A stretch of 64,000 nucleotides of DNA from Steromphala cineraria (taxonomy: Eukaryota > Mollusca > Gastropoda > Trochida > Trochidae). The notes below the pieces were generated by a model, which was not told where the DNA came from, made no database searches, and was given only the letters and a program-made list of their open reading frames with translations. The position numbers were made by a program, and so were the translations under genes. The stretch is from the NCBI GenBank assembly GCA_916613615.1, contig OU744725.1, positions 64,364,575 through 64,428,574 on the forward strand. Direction: 5' to 3'. This document shows positions 62,291 to 64,000 of this stretch, piece by piece (positions within the stretch are counted from its first letter, which is position 1; each line of letters begins with the position of its first letter).

Positions 62291-64000
62291 TTTTACCCAT
62301 TTCCGAAGACCACAAAAGTGCCGGTTTTCGCTAATTTGGGCGTAATCGCACTTATTCAAGCCCCGTAACCCTCAACGCGCAAGAATTCCAAGTCATCAAA
62401 GTCACCAAAAGTAGGGTTGTGATATATCAAAATGTAGCTGAGATCATTTCGAACGACATAAGTTGGTCCAAAAATTCCAAAAAAGCGACGGTTTTACCAA
62501 TATTTGATGAAATCGCTTAATCAAGGGGCATAACTCTTACCCACTAAAATTTTCAAAGTTGCAAAAATAGGGTTGTGACCCATCTAATTGCTCCTGGGAC
62601 CATCACGAAGAACTTTTATCCATTTCCGAAGACCAAAAAAGTGCCGGTTTTCGCTAATTTGGGCGTAATCGCACTTATTCAAGCCCCGTAACCCTCAACG
62701 CGCAAGAATTCCAAGTCATCAAAGTCACCAAAAGTAGGGTTGTGATATATCAAAATGTAGCTGAGATCATTTCGAACGACATAAGTTGGTCCAAAAATTC
62801 CAAAAAAGCGACGGTTTTCCCAATATTTGATGAAATCGCTTAATCAAGGGGCATAACTCTTACCCACTAAAATTTTCAAAGTTGCAAAAATAGGGTTGTG
62901 ACCCATCTAATTGCTCCTGGGACCATCACAAAGAACTTTTATCCATTTCCGAAGACCAAAAAAGTGCCGGTTTTCGCTAATTTGGGCGTAATCGCACTTA
63001 TTCAAGCCCCGTAACCCTCAACACGCAAGAATTCCAAGTCATCAAAGTCACCAAAAGTAGGGTTGTGATATATCAAAATGTAGCTGAGATCATTTCGAAC
63101 GACATAAGTTGGTCCAAAAATTCCAAAAAAGCGACGGTTTTCCCAATATTTGATGAAATCGCTTAATCAAGGGGCATAACTCTTACCCACTAAAATTTTC
63201 AAAGTTGCAAAAATAGGGTTGTGACCCATCTAATTGCTCCTGGGACCATCACGAAGAACTTTTATCCATTTCCGAAGACCACAAAAGTGCCGGTTTTCGC
63301 TAATTTGGGTGTAATCGCACTTATTCAAGCCCCGTAACCCTCAACGCGCAAGAATTCCAAGTCATCAAAGTCACCAAAAGTAGGGTTGTGATATATCAAA
63401 ATGTAGCTGAGATCATTTCGAACGACATAAGTTGGTCCAAAAATTCCAAAAAAGCGACGGTTTTCCCAATATTTGATGAAATCGCTTAATCAAGGGGCAT
63501 AACTCTTACCCACTAAAATTTTCAAAGTTGCAAAAATAGGGTTGTGACCCATCTAATTGCTCCTGGGACCATCACGAAGAACTTTTACCCATTTCCGAAG
63601 ACCACAAAAGTGCCGGTTTTCGCTAATTTGGGCGTAATCGCACTTATTCAAGCCCCGTAACCCTCAACGCGCAAGAATTCCAAGTCATCAAAGTCACCAA
63701 AAGTAGGGTTGTGATATATCAAAATGTAGCTGAGATCATTTCGAACGACATAAGTTGGTCCAAAAATTCCAAAAAAGCGACGGTTTTACCAATATTTGAT
63801 GAAATCGCTTAATCAAGGGGCATAACTCTTACCCACTAAAATTTTCAAAGTTGCAAAAATAGGGTTGTGACCCATCTAATTGCTCCTGGGACCATCACGA
63901 AGAACTTTTATCCATTTCCGAAGACCAAAAAAGTGCCGGTTTTCGCTAATTTGGGCGTAATCGCACTTATTCAAGCCCCGTAACCCTCAACGCGCAAGAA
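62291..64000 (+). repeat. Four-monomer higher-order block, second copy cut by the window end
   Basis: TTTTACCCATTTCC is at 62291 and 63583 and GTTTTACCAATAT recurs at the same 1292-bp spacing (four monomers exactly). GACCACAAAAGTG also recurs here. Fewer markers support this block than the others, and its second copy is incomplete. Confidence 0.6.

Larger units (their letters stand above)
28344..64000 (+). repeat. 323-bp satellite DNA, right array (about 110 monomers, continues past the window)
   Basis: Same monomer, phase and orientation as the left array, resuming the monomer split by the insertion (53 bp to 28398, next monomer from 28399). Most copies are very close to consensus. Common variants are CACAAAG for CACGAAG and GCAACGG for GCGACGG. 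Shared rare variants show long-range block duplication: TCAATCC is at 32311, 36187 and 37802, that is 12 and 5 monomers apart exactly, and TTTGACGA is at 28583, 31489 and 35041, about 9 and 11 monomers apart. The array has no end in the window. No gene is present; an 89-codon frame at 35759 arises only from a one-base insertion in one monomer. Confidence 0.97.

Noticed and set aside
8442..64000. CRISPR-like array
   Set aside because: Monomers are contiguous 323-bp repeats with no unique spacers, in an animal genome.

Overview
This window is a block of tandem repeats from an animal (eukaryotic) genome. I see no convincing protein-coding gene in it. The only real genes are six complete, apparently identical copies of the spliceosomal U2 snRNA gene. 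The U2 sequence carries the AAAG form just before the branch-site-recognition element, which I recall from Drosophila and C. elegans U2; vertebrate U2 has AAG. That suggests a protostome invertebrate. A mollusc or other lophotrochozoan is plausible, but the sequence does not prove it.

Layout. (1) Positions 1-8441 hold a head-to-tail U2 array with a 1329-bp unit: six full units and a seventh cut off after 468 bp. Each unit has a spacer of about 1.03 kb, a GC-rich TATA-less proximal region, a 190-nt U2 gene and a metazoan snRNA 3' box. (2) At 8441/8442 the U2 array changes abruptly into a satellite with a 323-bp monomer. It runs to 25173 (about 51 monomers) and from 28344 past the window end (about 110 monomers). 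(3) One satellite monomer is split by a 3170-bp AT-rich insertion (25174-28343) with 14-bp perfect terminal inverted repeats and a 2-bp AT target duplication. I read it as a non-autonomous DNA transposon. Removing it restores a monomer of exactly 323 bp.

Satellite structure. The 323-bp monomer is itself an old dimer of two diverged halves (about 157 and 166 bp) in direct orientation. Above that, local blocks of 3, 4, 5 and 8 monomers have been duplicated as units (968-969, 1291, 1614, 1607 and about 2588 bp). Nearly every CpG in the monomer has become TpG or CpA in some copy, a pattern typical of decay of methylated cytosine. Between about 41.4 and 53.5 kb there is a dense cluster of single-base length changes in homopolymers, which may be residual assembly error.

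How the parts work together. Only the U2 array has a clear function: supplying U2 RNA to the spliceosome. Its near-perfect identity shows strong homogenisation. The adjoining satellite looks like structural heterochromatin-type DNA. I found no new coding system. The points most worth following are the U2/satellite junction, the dimeric origin of the satellite, its CpG decay and higher-order blocks, and the unclassified transposon.
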